Part shown: positions 46,720 to 59,800 of the stretch, one piece after another
Layout of the letters: each line of letters opens with the position of its first letter
Numbering within the stretch: position 1 is the stretch's first letter
Source: Manduca sexta
Taxonomy: Eukaryota > Arthropoda > Insecta > Lepidoptera > Sphingidae
DNA length: 64,000 bases
Assembly: GCF_014839805.1 (NCBI RefSeq)
Contig: NC_051124.1
Span: 5,580,001-5,644,000 of the forward strand
Reading direction: 5' to 3'
The notes under the pieces: model-generated
Told to the model about the DNA's origin: nothing
The model's input: only the letters and a program-made list of their open reading frames with translations
The model's database searches: none
Translations under genes and position numbers: made by a program

Positions 46720-47237
46720 TGTCATCATCATCTCAGCCACAGGAAGTCCACTGCTGAATATAGGCCTCTCCCAAGGATCTCCACGTCGACCTGTTGGAAG
46801 CGGCTTGCATCCAGCGACTTCCTGCGACCTTAGCCAGGTCGTCCGTCCACCTTGTAGGCGGGCGTCCGACATTTCTCTTGCCTGTACGTGGCCTCCACTC
46901 TAGAATCTTTCGACCCCAACGGCCATCGGTTCTTCGAGCTATATGCCCGGCCCACTCCCACTTCAACTTGCTAATCCTATGGGCTATGTCGGTAATCTTT
47001 GTTCTCCTACGGATCTCCTCATTTCTGATTCGATCTCGTAGGGAAATACCGAGCATAGCCCTCTCCATAGCTCGTTGAGTGACCTTGAGCCTCCTAATGA
47101 GGCCCATAGTGAGAGGCCACGTCTCAGTGCCGTATGTTATCACTGGTAACACACAACTATCGAAGACTTTCGATTTAAGGCACTGAGGTATTTTGGACGA
47201 GAAGACGTTGCGAAGTTTCCCGAACGCTGCCCAAAGG
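46720..47237 (-). pseudogene. 5'-truncated RTE-type retrotransposon: reverse-transcriptase C-terminus and 3' end
   Basis: Open frame on the - strand (47275 down to 46733, 180 codons) whose residues from ~15 on match the C-terminal part of RTE-clade endonuclease/reverse-transcriptase polyproteins: KVFDSCVLPVITYGTETW, RRLKVTQRAMERAMLGISL, KLKWEWAGHIARRTDGRWG, GRPPTRWTDDL and a final YIQQWTSCG. The catalytic endonuclease and polymerase core lie upstream in an intact element and are missing here. The first ~14 residues come from flanking DNA, so the break is near 47237. After the stop the - strand continues to a (GATGAT)n end (46720-46732). The frame is still open, so the insertion is fairly young, but it cannot make an active enzyme. 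Confidence 0.92.
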
Positions 47238-47543
47238 AAGAAGGGAAGGTTGTAGCTAGTGTTATTACTGGACATTATGTTACTTATCTAATATCTAAAG
47301 GCCCATTTATTGGCCATGAGATTCCATAGTTAGGGTGTGGGAGATTATTATTTCAGCCAGTCATATGAACCGCATGTGAAAACCATTTTTAAGTAACGTC
47401 CACAGTACAAAATTATAATATGCGGATCATTTATATATTTAATAAAATTTTCACGTGTGTAAATATGTATTAAAAATGCATGACGCTTCATAGAACATAA
47501 TAAGCCATAGAAAAGAAAGAATAAGCCATTATATACAATAATT

Positions 47544-47750
47544 TATTATAATAATAATTATTATATTAGTCCTGTTTTATATACTGTCTCACTGCCGGGC
47601 ACGGGCCTCCTTACTACCGAGAGGGATTAGGCCTTAGTTGGACCACGCTGGCCTAGTGCGAATTAATATAGTTCACATACCCTCAAAATTCCTATAGAGA
47701 ACTCTTCTCAGGTATGCGAGTTTTCTCACGATGTTTTCATTCACCGTTAA
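47544..47750 (-). repeat. SINE family 1, copy 6, 5'-truncated
   Basis: 3' end (TAATAATTATTATATTAGTC) and body (CACGGGCCTCCTTACTACCG, GAGAGGGATTAGGCCTTAGT, CACGATGTTTTCATTCACCG) match the family. It stops where the middle of full copies would be; the tRNA-like head is missing. Confidence 0.82.
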
Positions 47751-50700
47751 TATAATATTAATACTTAGCATAAACAAATCCAAATGATATTTATAAACGA
47801 ATGAAACACATTTCCTTATAGAAACAACTATCAATTTCTATTACCTCAGCTGGAATCTCCAAAGAATTCTATAATTATGGTGGTTAGACATGTAGACATC
47901 CAAGCTATTTGTTTTAATTTACGTAACTAGCAACGGCTATTCGGAATGCTGAGTATTCCACCCTCGAGCCGACTCACCAGACATTGTCTAATAAAGTAGA
48001 ACCGATATTACAAAGGTGGCCGTGAGAGGTGGACCATATTAAAGCTTAGTATTTTTCCATTTTTTATCTTCAGCTATTTCTATTGCAAAAGAAAAAAAAA
48101 TATGATGAAGCTTTAAAAATTACGTTTTTAAAATGCACGCTGTTCAAAGGAAAAAAATTAATGACGTTGTTTTAAAAAAAATGTTTTAAAAGTGCACGTT
48201 TGTTATTTATTTCCAAACAAATTTTGACGACAAAATTTTTCTACACATTGTTTCTTTCATTTACCATTCCAGTCACATCGATCTATTTAATATGCTAAAT
48301 AGTTTACACCGGATTACTTATGAAAACATCATTAGAATCTCATAAGGGTCAACAATGATTGTTACGAACAATAATAGCTTAATTTACCCATTGATTTGAC
48401 ATCACAAACTGTTAAGTCATTGGCCGACAGTGCACAATTGTTGTACGCAAGATACAAGTTCTGTCCAGGACGCGTTGAGACACCAAAGGTTGATTCTGTG
48501 CGTGCTTACGCAACTAAATAAATAGAGCAGATAGATGGGCGCAATCATAATGCTTAACTCGCAATTTAACGGTAAAATTTGTGAATTACACAAGCCGAAA
48601 TTCTGAGAGCGCTCGTGCTTGAAAAATGTATACGACATTTTTTATTGAAGATTGCTTTCGGCCTATTAAATGTTATGTAGTTTATCAGAAGAAAGCCTGA
48701 TATTTTTTATGGAATTTGATATTACGTATACGTCTACTTGTATAATATTTTTTAGGGTTGAATAATCAAGTTGAGTGATATGCAAATGTTACGCTATTCT
48801 ATAACAATAAATTACGTAATAGGGGATGAGTAAATATAATTTATCTCAAACTGCTGAGGAACATAGTTTTTATTGCAGTAGTAGGGAATGATTAATTTAT
48901 ACATTACTATAATACGTCTGTTGTAAATAGATCGGTGGTAAATTCGTAATTTTTAATAAAAAAAAAATTAAGGAAGAGGTTAAAATACTTTTGGTTAATT
49001 GTTGACCTACAATATTATATTTTAATAATAACATAGCAGTGGAATCAGGTAATAAATAAATAAAATAATCAAATTTATGTAAACGTGCCAACCCTATCAA
49101 AACTGGAATAGGCTTGCTCAATCTCAAGATCCTTTTCAGAAAGTTTAAATCAAATTAGGGCTGCCACATGTTGCAACTTTGTATTGCAGATTGCCACCGC
49201 ATGGTTATACAGCAACTCTATTAATATTTGTCATAATAGTTAATTATGGGTCATTAACGCGGCTAAGAAACAAGCGTGCCTTCTAATACTAGGACATCAA
49301 ATTATTATGTACATTTAAACATTACAGTGTTACGTATATATTAAACAAAATTAACAGATCACAGACATACATTCAATCAATAAATAATTAAAAATTTATT
49401 TAATATTATTTAATTACGTGATCTACACAATAGTTTAAAGAAAGCAGTGATGTTTTTTAAAAATCCTCTAAAGTGCTAAGAAGAAATTTTTGATTGTAAA
49501 GGTGCTTTTATAATCTTCGGATTAAAAATGTTGAACTCTCTTTTATGATTAGATACAAAAATTACAAATAAAAATCAGTTTAGACGATTGACAATTTCAC
49601 TTATTTTTATCTTTTATTATGTATACCTTTTATGTAGGTACGTCAATAATTGTTATGAATATCATTGATAGCAATAATTACGACCAAATAAGACCGTTTT
49701 ACACGAAGTAAAAAGTAACCCTCTAGGATAGGATTGACGTCAGTGAGATGATCGAAAATAAATCGGCAATAAGCAAAATTTCTTTGTGCGATATTGTAAT
49801 GTATTTTATTATTAATAATATCATTGAATTTATAGTAAATTATTAGAGGTAGAGGATGATTTATCTTCTAAGTATATCTTGACACATCCTACCTTCGTAT
49901 TCTACGTCCTCTTTGTTACGACTTTTAGCATCCTGCTGATCTTTAGTTGCCTCAATAAGCTTCCCACGTACTCTTTTCTGTTACTCTACATCTTTCTTCA
50001 ATCAAATGTTTAACTATATTGTACTTTAGTATTATTATTGCATTCGTTGCAATTTGGATGGACTAGAGGCAGACGATCGTTACCCTTTTACTATACTTAA
50101 CAGTCATATCTTTTTATACCACGTCCTTTGTGTCACGATATTTAGCATCTCTCAAATCTTTATCTCCTTCGATGAAACTTCGTTATAGATTCCGATGCAC
50201 TCCTTTCTGTTACGATTCATATTGTCCTTCGACGAAAGCATTAGCTGTGTCAAACACTTCCTCATTTAGTTTCAGGTAGCCTACTCTCATGTCTTCCTTG
50301 ACAACGACTCATTTACGCAACATTTCAAAATATTCTCACCGGCATTATTCCGTGAACATTTGTTTTACATAGATTATGTGCGGAGTACCTTTCGTCAGAG
50401 CACTATGCACGTACAACTGTGGTCACATCTACCAATAAGATTGTATCTGCAATCGATGTTACGAAATTCGATGCTATTATTGATATTATTATTTTTTAAG
50501 TAAAAACTTTTTGTGATTTGTATAATCTTTTGTCCTTCTTGTAAAGTGCCGTTTCTATAAAATACCTTAGGTAATTTTTTTTAAATAAGTTTTATGACGA
50601 AAGACCAATAAATATATTTAATCAGTGATTCCTACGAAATATTATCTTTTTTACTTTCAAATTGCTTGAGGAAGACGGTGCCAAAACTGTTATTACATTT

Positions 50701-53700
50701 ATTAACCGGTATAAACTGGTAATAAGACGAATTTTTTTAATCCAATTTTTCTATTATAGTTGGTTACATATTTGAGATTAATTTACAATTATACACTAAT
50801 TTCACGAAAGGTTACATACAGAAACTCAATCGTTTGTAAGTTTTTATGACAACAAATATTTTTTATTTAAAAAAATATATTTAATAACATCATACAATCA
50901 CATCCGTTTCCCATTTTCTCGACTTCTGAATAGATCCTTGAGAATTTCCCATAACTTTATGATCTCATGCAGACCATTCATAAGTTTGCAATACAATATA
51001 AATATGATCACAATGCGATGCTAGCGGCGATTCGAGGGCGTACCGGGAGCGCCAATTAACCCTAACAATGTTGCCTTTATGTATTATCTTAGATAGATCC
51101 TGATACCGAGTTATTGTGTTATTATAGTCTTGTAGATTTTATAAGAATCTGAAACGTTTTTACAATTAATTTACGAAGTATAGACGAGCTAGTAGCCTGG
51201 CCTTTACTGTATATGAAGTTTAAATAAGTAAATCGAACGGTTAGACTTAATGCCTATGGTCTAACAACCTTCAACCATCATAACAGTCAACAGTCATCCT
51301 TTGGGTTATACAGAGATGTGACAATATGGGTAAGTATGATTATCCAGAATTGTCAAATGTTAAGTTTAATATGCTTGTACTGCATTTATCATCCTGACAA
51401 TTGTAATATATTTGAAGCGGTTTCTTTTTTGATTTTATATTATTAATTTAATATTTTTCAGGAGAGGTATGACGACGTAAATTAAATATCCATTAGGAAT
51501 AGTATTTTTTTAGCCAGATCCAGTATCAAAGAAACCGTGAGTGTATGAATGACTTAATAAACTCTTTAGAATATCCCAAGGCTTATGATAATTTTGAAAC
51601 GCAAAATGACAAACCAGTCGACTAAAATAGGAAGCGGCGTTCAAGGTCTTTGTTTTCTCCGGATCCGGTTGCATATTCTGTGATAATTAAGCTTGTAAGC
51701 CTTAAATGCTTAATAAATTTAATTACAGTAATTTATTTCCATGGCCCTTTGATATCATTAATTTCATAAATTTTCATCATATTTTAGGTATTAATCCATT
51801 ACCTAGAGACATAAATAGGTTTTTTTTTTCATTAATTCAATATATTAAACAGTACGATAATATCATTCTAAGGAATATTCTAAATGCGAAAGTTTTTGAT
51901 GATGGTGGAGGCTTGTATGTTGGAAATGTACGCTGAAAGTAATGTTCAGGAGTTTAGATTCGGATGAAATTTGGGTTATATCAAAATTCTAAATTTGTAA
52001 TACCAATAAAGTAATCATAATAATAACACATTTAATCCTTTCAATCCATAAAAGCGTCACTGATTTCATCAACTAAAATTTATAATTTATAATAGATGAA
52101 ACTAACACAAAATTAAATGAAATATTTAATCATATTAGACAGGGGAAGAAGCATAACCAAAGCTTGAAAGCTCTCTCTGAATTTCTAGATCAAAAATCTA
52201 GATAAAATTCCTAAGCTTCCATACAGCAATAGTTTAACTTAGGCCAAGATCACCCACATCTAGTCGTGATTTAATTTCCTAACGACATGATAAAAATATG
52301 TTATGTCACATTCCGTTTGCAATACTAAAGTGTACCTGTCACCCTTTCCTTCACGCCGCATTAAGCCCAAAATGTAAGCGGACGACGGTATGCAATAACG
52401 ATTCAGTAAAACTTGTTTTTGGTTCATCTAATTAAATATGTGTGTGATTAGCAAAACAACTGTTTCAATCAAGTACTTGATATTTATGTGATTATATATT
52501 ACGATTGGTATCAGGGTCTCGTAGCTTCGATCATAATGTTGGAGGAAAAAAATGACGGTTTTATTTAATGCATTTTATAATAATACATAACATTTAATAT
52601 TTTTATATTATTATAACGTGGTAGTTAGATTTATTAAGAAAAACTCGTTATATAACATCCTTTTAAACGGCTCATATAAAATTTGGACGGGGATATCCTG
52701 GGTTTGAATCTCTGGTCGGGCAACATTTTGTATGAGTTTTTAATCTCAATAATACGATATATACGAAACTGGATGAAGTTAAAGCGAAGGAGGCGGCTAA
52801 TAAATTCCGGACTACGGGCTGATACGGTGTAAAAAAACGAAATACAACTTTACCTGACCTAGAATTCAAATCTGAGACACCTTACCTTAGAGCGGTGCTG
52901 GTATCTTCTATGCAACGTAACTACACTCCCGTGGCAGGCAGATGTAACAAAATATTAGATATACATACACCCTAACCTATTTTAAACCTATTTTAACCTG
53001 CCTGCCTAGGTTTCAATGCCATCGGATCTTGGACCTAGGCACATAGGCCAAGGATGGGAACACCGTAGGTTTAACCTATTTTAAAACCATAACTCATAAT
53101 ATTCACAAACAGTATTTTCTTGCACTGCGATGTGACATGAGCAGGTCCATTGTCGGTTGTTACGCCTACGTCGGCCGGCGTCCGAGAGATGTCGCTCTGA
53201 CATTATCCTGAACGTAAATCAGGCTTGCACCACATCATGTACGTTTCATCGATAACGCAAACACGACTTACTAACATAAATGTGAATATTAATATAACAC
53301 GATTGACTCATAACGCTGTTTTAAAGATTTGATCGTGTACACGAATTTTAAATGTATTTAGCTTTTTATTTTTGCTTTTTTTTGAGTTTTATGCATTTAT
53401 CGATACTATAAGGAATCTTCTTTTAGATAATAGGAGCGATTGTTAAGTGTAGAAATGAAAATGCAATTATATAGTTTGTATAAAAATAAACAAAAATCAT
53501 GAAATCATGAAATCCCAATTTGAATGTTCTATGATCGTTGAACTCTTTTCTACGTAATATGTAGGAACTTTGAATACAAGGACCAGATCTATTGGATATA
53601 TATTTAAATTATCCTTATGTCTAGCATATAATTTAAATATATATATGCCATGACGTACGCGTAATAAAGATGTTTGTTCACAGTTACTTGGAACATCTAA

Positions 53701-54296
53701 TTACTCTTTGTTTCTTGTTAGAGCGGCGCCTGTGGTTTGCTCGACGCAGATTCTTAGTACATGTCAAGTTATCGTAAGTATGTTGTATGACAAAACTAAT
53801 AATGAATCAATAAGGAACCGTTTTTTATGATGGATTGTAGATTACAAACGTCTGTCGTTGGAAATTACTCTGAGTAGATAATTTTATTTACCTTTTATGA
53901 AGCTTAGATGTATTTTATAAAAAGCGACTTTATTACAATCGCTGAAGTATTAAATTACTTCATTAGATTTCGAATCTACCAGTTACATTTTAAATTTTTC
54001 CAGTGAATATGAAAACTTATTACAACAATACATTTCATACTATAATTATGTGGCTTGTGGTCACATGTAAATGTACATTTAATATAATTAAATTAAACAC
54101 TTACTAATAACATATAGCAGAGAATTATATTTCACGACTTTGGAACCTTCACAAAATAACTAATGTTTACAAACTATAATAAAATATGAAAAGTGGCAAG
54201 TTTTTTATATGTTGCAAGACAAATAATTCACTGAGCATTTTATATAAACAGTAGGAGGTTTTTGGATACAAAAAAAAAATATTTTATAAGAAATAT
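47751..54296. other. Intergenic DNA, no gene seen
   Basis: AT-rich. It holds a decayed repeat block on the - strand (49860-50300, separate entry), a possible SINE family 2 B-box remnant at about 52683-52745 (CTGGGTTTGAATCTCTGGTC), and an inverted repeat at 53595-53644 (ATATATTTAAATTAT and complement). Confidence 0.5.
49860..50300 (-). pseudogene. Possible decayed coding repeat, charged (K/E/D-rich)
   Basis: Two ~110 bp segments about 225 bp apart share sequence on the - strand (GATGCTAAATATCGTGACAC versus GATGCTAAAAGTCGTAACAA, with AAAGGACGTGG versus AAGAGGACGTAG). One translation reads KLIEATKDQQDAKSRNKEDV, the other FIEGDKDLRDAKYRDTKDVV, with stops between them. This could be an old pseudogene of a charged repeat protein or an old non-coding duplication. 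I do not recognise a family. Confidence 0.3.
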
Positions 54297-54535
54297 GGAC
54301 TGCATCGGTGACGTAGGTATATTACAGTATGATAGAAGATCTGAAGTCTATAGTTCGATCCTCAGATCGGGTAAAATGATATTGGGTTTTTAGTATGAAC
54401 TCGGATTCTGGAATTTTTGCCTTATATGGCGATAGGCTCATCGCCTGTTACATCATGGACGGAATATGTACGGTGAAATATGGATTCACTGGTTGCGCAT
54501 CTGCCCATCCCTTCGTGGGTTGTATCCATTCAAAT
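54297..54535 (+). repeat. SINE family 2, near full-length copy
   Basis: GACTGCATCGGTGACGTAGG (A-box region), TATAGTTCGATCCTCAGATC (B box), GGTAAAATGATATTGGGTTT, GGATTCTGGAATTTTTGCC, ATGGCGATAGGCTCATCGCC, GGTTGCGCATCTGCCC. It links the 5' half seen at 45.8 kb with the 3' half seen at 12.6 and 31.0 kb. Confidence 0.8.
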
Positions 54536-54799
54536 ATACGCCTACAATATTCTAACTACCTTACAATCATAGGATTACTATTTAAAATCTTAATATAGAA
54601 ATGTTATTATGTAACAATCAAGGAAGCATTCAAAATACAATTAAGTAGTTTAAGGATTAAGTAAATATATTTCCCACTAAGCCAGCCTGTACAGGGAGCG
54701 AATGTTGTGGTTTCTGCTGTCAGATTAGTTGTATTCAATAGACATTTATAACAAAAACTTAAGCAATTACATTATGACATTTTAAAAAGTTGTCATCAC

Positions 54800-54925
54800 A
54801 TTTACTAATATTATTATAAATGCAAAAAATCGTTCGGATATCTTGTATATAGTACACAGAAACCACTCAACAGATTAAGATAAAATTTGGTAGACAAATA
54901 GACCATGTTCCTAACATAATTCTTG
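54800..54925 (-). repeat. Dispersed family D, copy 5 (fragment)
   Basis: TACTAATATTATTATAAATG (complement of the family end), then AAATTTGGTAGACAAATAGA, CCATGTTCC. The remaining part is lost. Confidence 0.7.
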
Positions 54926-56171
54926 CATCTTATATACTCTATACATTATATATAAGTATGCTGTAAACGTTAGTATATATGTAAGTATGTATATGAATTT
55001 TTAGTAATTTATAATATGTTTCCGACGCCTTAAAATTTCCGTTACTTTAAATACTTCGTGCGCCCTTATGAGTTTTTGAGTTTGTAATCGTATCATGCAT
55101 AAGCCAGTCTCTTCTGAATAACATTTGATGATTATTTGATCATAATTTAGTCAGATAATCAAAAAGTATATTTTTTTAAATTATTCAGTTTGTGGCAAAG
55201 TATTCGAAAGATATAAAATATTTATTTTTATTAAACTGGAATCACATAATCTATAATTGGTTCTTGGAATATGACATTGCGTATAAAAATCAGGGCAAAA
55301 GCGATAAAATAGTTACGAAAAGTCAACGTCTTTACATTTAACTTATCCTTTCGCAGAATCCTTGCCGAGGGCTGCCTCCTTATTTGGCGTTGTGGCTCTC
55401 TCATGACCATCCACCATCACTTTCTACCTTGTGATGCCAAACTGTATCTATTTATATGAGTTCCGCGTAAAAATGATCTTTCATTGGCATTATAGTCGAA
55501 ACTAGTGGGAAAGGTGAATTTGTGTTAGGAGTTTTAATTGAGGTATTTGTATTAAATATTTTTTAAAGTGATTTCAAATCGATCGACACGCATTTAATTG
55601 AAAAGTAAAGTAAAAAAGCCAAGAGATACGAAATCGATATAAGATGCAATTTTTATGCCGGCATCAAGATGCGTGACCTCATTAACACATCCCTTCTTCA
55701 AGCAACTCTATATAAATCTTGAGTATACACCTTAACGTCTACTACTCAAAATAACGCCCTACTCTTTGACAACGGCAGAATAATTTCAATTCTCATAGTA
55801 AAACAACAATTCTTTTCTTATAACCAGCTTACTCTGGAAATAAATCAATTTAAGAAAAATAACCGTGACATACACATTTCCATTTTTAAGAAACCTCAGC
55901 CAAATTGATTAGCGTATAAATATAGTAGAAAAAACTTGTCCAAACCACAGGGCTAATTAAATGCGTTTCGTATAAACAAAACATATTTGAGTGAAAGGGC
56001 GAATTCCGCGAAACGTTTGCAAAGGCACAAAGGATTTCGTCTGTGTCGTCGCTAAAGGACAAAACGCGAAGCACTTGTTTTAATGATGAGCAATTATAAA
56101 TACATTGGGAATCCCCATTTTAATACCAATTTACAATAGGTTTATCACGGGCGTAATGACTTTTATGTGTA
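54926..56171. other. Intergenic DNA, no gene seen
   Basis: AT-rich, nothing recognised. Confidence 0.5.
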
Positions 56172-56488
56172 TTTATAATATCAGCCCTATATTATATACT
56201 GTCCCACTGCTGGGCACGGGCCTTCTCTGCTGAGAGGGATTAGGCCTTAGTCCACCACCCTGGCCAAGTGTGTATTGGTAGACGTCACACACCCTCAAAA
56301 TTTCTAAAAGAATTTCTCAGATATGCAGGTTTCCTCACGATGTTTTCCTTCACCGTTAGAGCAAGCGATAAGTCACCAAGAATACACATATATTTTTTTA
56401 GAAACATCAGAGGTGTGTGCCCTTGGGATTTGAAGCTGTGAATATTCGTCTCGGCAGTCCGTTCTACATCCAACTAGGCTATCGCCAC
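56172..56488 (-). repeat. SINE family 1, copy 7, full length
   Basis: 3' end ATAATATCAGCCCTATATTA, body, and 5' tRNA-like head on the - strand (GTGGCGATAGCCTAGTTGG). The B-box region reads GCTTCAAATCCC. TATTTATA on both sides (about 56170-56178 and 56491-56498) may be the target-site duplication. It is immediately followed by dispersed family E. Confidence 0.87.
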
Positions 56489-56509
56489 TCTATTTATATT
56501 AAATTTTTT

Positions 56510-56812
56510 GTATTGCTTTCAGTGACGAGACGAGCTTGTCGTTCGCCTGATGGTAAGCGATTCGACCGCCCATAAACAGTAGAAACATCATTCAACATCT
56601 TGAATTACAAAATGTTGTTTGGTATTCCACTGCGCTTGCCATCCTAAGACATGAGATGTTAAGTTTTATTATGTATAGTAGTTACACTGGCTACAATGTC
56701 CTTCAAACCGGAACACAGCTGTGACTACACACTACAGCCTTGCGGCAGAAATAGAAATTGCGGTGGTACCTACCCAGGCGGAGTCTCACATATGCAGACC
56801 TACCACCAGTGC
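56510..56812 (+). repeat. Dispersed family E, long copy
   Basis: GACGAGACGAGCTTGTCGTT, CGCCTGATGGTAAGCGATTC, GACCGCCCATAAACAGTAGA, then TTGTTTGGTATTCCACTGCG, CAATGTCCTTCAAACCGGAA and GCGGTGGTACCTACCCAGGC. I remember this sequence as an abundant lepidopteran repeat. No coding frame; class left open. Confidence 0.75.
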
Positions 56813-59800
56813 CATATATCTTTTAAACAAAACCACTGTGCATTATTTATAACCTCATTTAGGTATTAAAAGACGTGATTTCCTAGAAATGCGTGTAGGT
56901 ACACAAAACAAGTATCACTTCCTCGTTTTAAGTCAATTCAATTTCCTTGAAGAGTATACTTTCATTGTCGAAGGACGTCTGGTCAATTATATGTTAAAAT
57001 AACTAAAAAAACACATAGAATGTATTTTCACATCCTGTTTGTGACGCAAATCGCTTAATAACGAAGAAATTCCAACGAACTCGCATGCGCTATAAGCCTA
57101 ATTTATGTCAGCATTTCTTTATGCATTCGCCCTATTATTTTATAGAAACCTTCCTCAATGGGAAAACCGGTATCATTGTTAAATGAAAAAATGCAACTGA
57201 TTCTCTTAATACCATAGTGGGTTTTTCAAGAAGCATTTTCGTTGATTATATGTAGTATCTACCGGGAACACCAACTTTTCGTGTTATCATGTCTTTTTTT
57301 ACTTAAATAGGTATTTCCTTAAAAGAATGTGTAAAATTTCCGGCTCACTATTACAAGGACATATGTTATTTTTATTTATGTTACAAAAAATTGATAAAAA
57401 AAAATTCACGTTGGTAAAAATTTTAAAATAAAATAATTCTTGGTCCCCCTTGTATTTATTTAAAATTCTCATTGAAAAAAAATAAGCATCAAATCATATA
57501 TATAATTTAATTCATACATCAAATATAACAGAGAACCTTGTAATAGTGAATCAGCGAAATGTAGATATGTATGCATTTTATGTGCCTTCACAATATAGAT
57601 AATTCCAAAACACCACACTTGACTCTCGTAGTAGACTTACCTCATCGCCTTACTAGCAACTATAAGTTAATATAGTAATTAATAAAATAATAAACTACAC
57701 CGACCTAAATAATTTGGCATAAGGTAATAAATAGTTTACACCCAACAATGTATCACATTGGGTCAAGGCGTGTCCTGTTCAACTTAAAATCGATAACTGG
57801 GTGATCAATGGAGGTCAACCATCCATCTCGCTGGCATTAGTATCGATCACGCTAAGCATACAGAAGCATTCATGTAATACCTTTAACATTTTGATACGTA
57901 ATTACACCTAGAGGCAACTCATAGAACGCAACTAATCTAATACTAATGAAGATTGAGGAAGCCTAAGTTCCTCTATTGTTCGGCAAATGCTGCAGGTGGT
58001 CTCGTAAAGAAACAAGGACGCGCCCACGACAAGCCTTCACATTTTGGCGAAAGATATATATCAATCATAATTATTTACATATACTGAGTTAGTCACGATT
58101 TCGGACCTAGCGGACACGGCCACGCGTAAATGAACTAAACCGTTTTTACCGGGCGATTAGCTCGGAGGTCTTGTTTAATTGGTCGCTTGTTGTCTATGCA
58201 TACCAAAGTAAATGACCAGAGCAATATATTGGCCATTAACGTCTGCGGTAGTTTAATAAATGTTATAAATTATCGTATGCACAATAAAGATAGTTTAGTA
58301 TATCATTTCAGGTGCAACTCGGTGCAAATTCTTTATACGATATGAGTTAGTGAACATGCGTTATTAAAATTTAAATAAAACGCTTTTATATAATTGATTG
58401 ATTACATTTTGAATTAATATCGATTGTCGTTTAAATATATCGTTGGCTCATTTTGTTGCTATTGTTGAAGCTCATTGATTGTTACATGTAACGTAATAAA
58501 ATCAATTGATGGTTAATAAAATGGTTTATAGAACATTTTTAGATCAAGGTGAGGTTTTTGCTATCTTGCAATCAGTCGTCATGAATATTATTCTTATGTA
58601 TGCACATACGTTTACATCATGTAGGCTGGAACACGATATCCAGATTACCACCCTGTTTGAAATTTATTAAAATATTTTTATCATAATTTGTCTATGACGG
58701 TGCGGTGGATCGTTGGTTTTTGCAAAATTTATAGAGCTGATTAATTTGCGATACGCTCTCTGTATGCCCATTTTAACATATTTTTTTTTAAATAATTAAA
58801 ACTTCTTACTATCAATTTTCGGATTCTGGCATTGGCATAACTGTTCTCATTATGGGCACAAATTTTCTATAATCACTTTTCTAGACACAAATAAATAACT
58901 CGTAATACTGAACCGTTTTATTATAATTTATTCTGAATACGTAAACATATCAGACTTCTAGACTTTGAATGCAGAATTAGATATGCTATACTTGTGCTAA
59001 TCATTTGGTTAACAAATCCGCCAACATACTAAATATGAGGCAGAGAAATGCATAATGTAATGAAACTATACTACCTCCTCTAATCCTATTTCAATAAACG
59101 ATTATTTTTTATAAATAGCGTATTTACTACATAATAATCTCAGTGTACTCAATTAAAATTGTAATAGTCCACAGATTGAAAATTGCTGAACCTATCTAAA
59201 TACAATTCCAGAGCATATAAGTATTATTGGCGAAATTAATCTAATTTCAGAAAGTCACAACAAAATTTCTTTAACGAAAATTTTTTATTTACCGCCGAGT
59301 CGTAAAATCATTCTATTTATCTGTCTTTTCCCGTACTTTTAATAATTAATTTTATTGATTCTCATGACCATTTTAATCAAGTTTGTCCTTGCAGACTTAA
59401 AGCACATATAAAATAAAACATATAATTTTAAATAAATATGTGTATGTCTGAAGTAACCTTCATATATAAACAGTAGTAACATAGCGTTTACTAGCAATAC
59501 TATATCATTCGTCATTTTGATAAAATCGTGCATATTCTGTTAAGCTTTATGCGAAGGCTAACAGATACCACGGTAAATACAAATTATTGCAGGTGCTGGT
59601 CGAAGTAAGGCACATAAATGTATTATATTACTATGTATACATAGAATAATTAATTATGATTGATTTTGTATTAAACTAAACATTTGTCAGCTATATCGGC
59701 AAGGATGGCTGTTAGGTCACTGCTAAAACATATTGTTAAATTGAGTTATTTAATTAAGAGTTATATCTTGCCGCTTACTATTTGAGAAATACTAAAACAC

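Noticed and set aside
52683..52745. tRNA-like B box (GGTTTGAATCTCTGG)
   Set aside because: No foldable tRNA around it; most likely a SINE family 2 remnant, not a tRNA gene.
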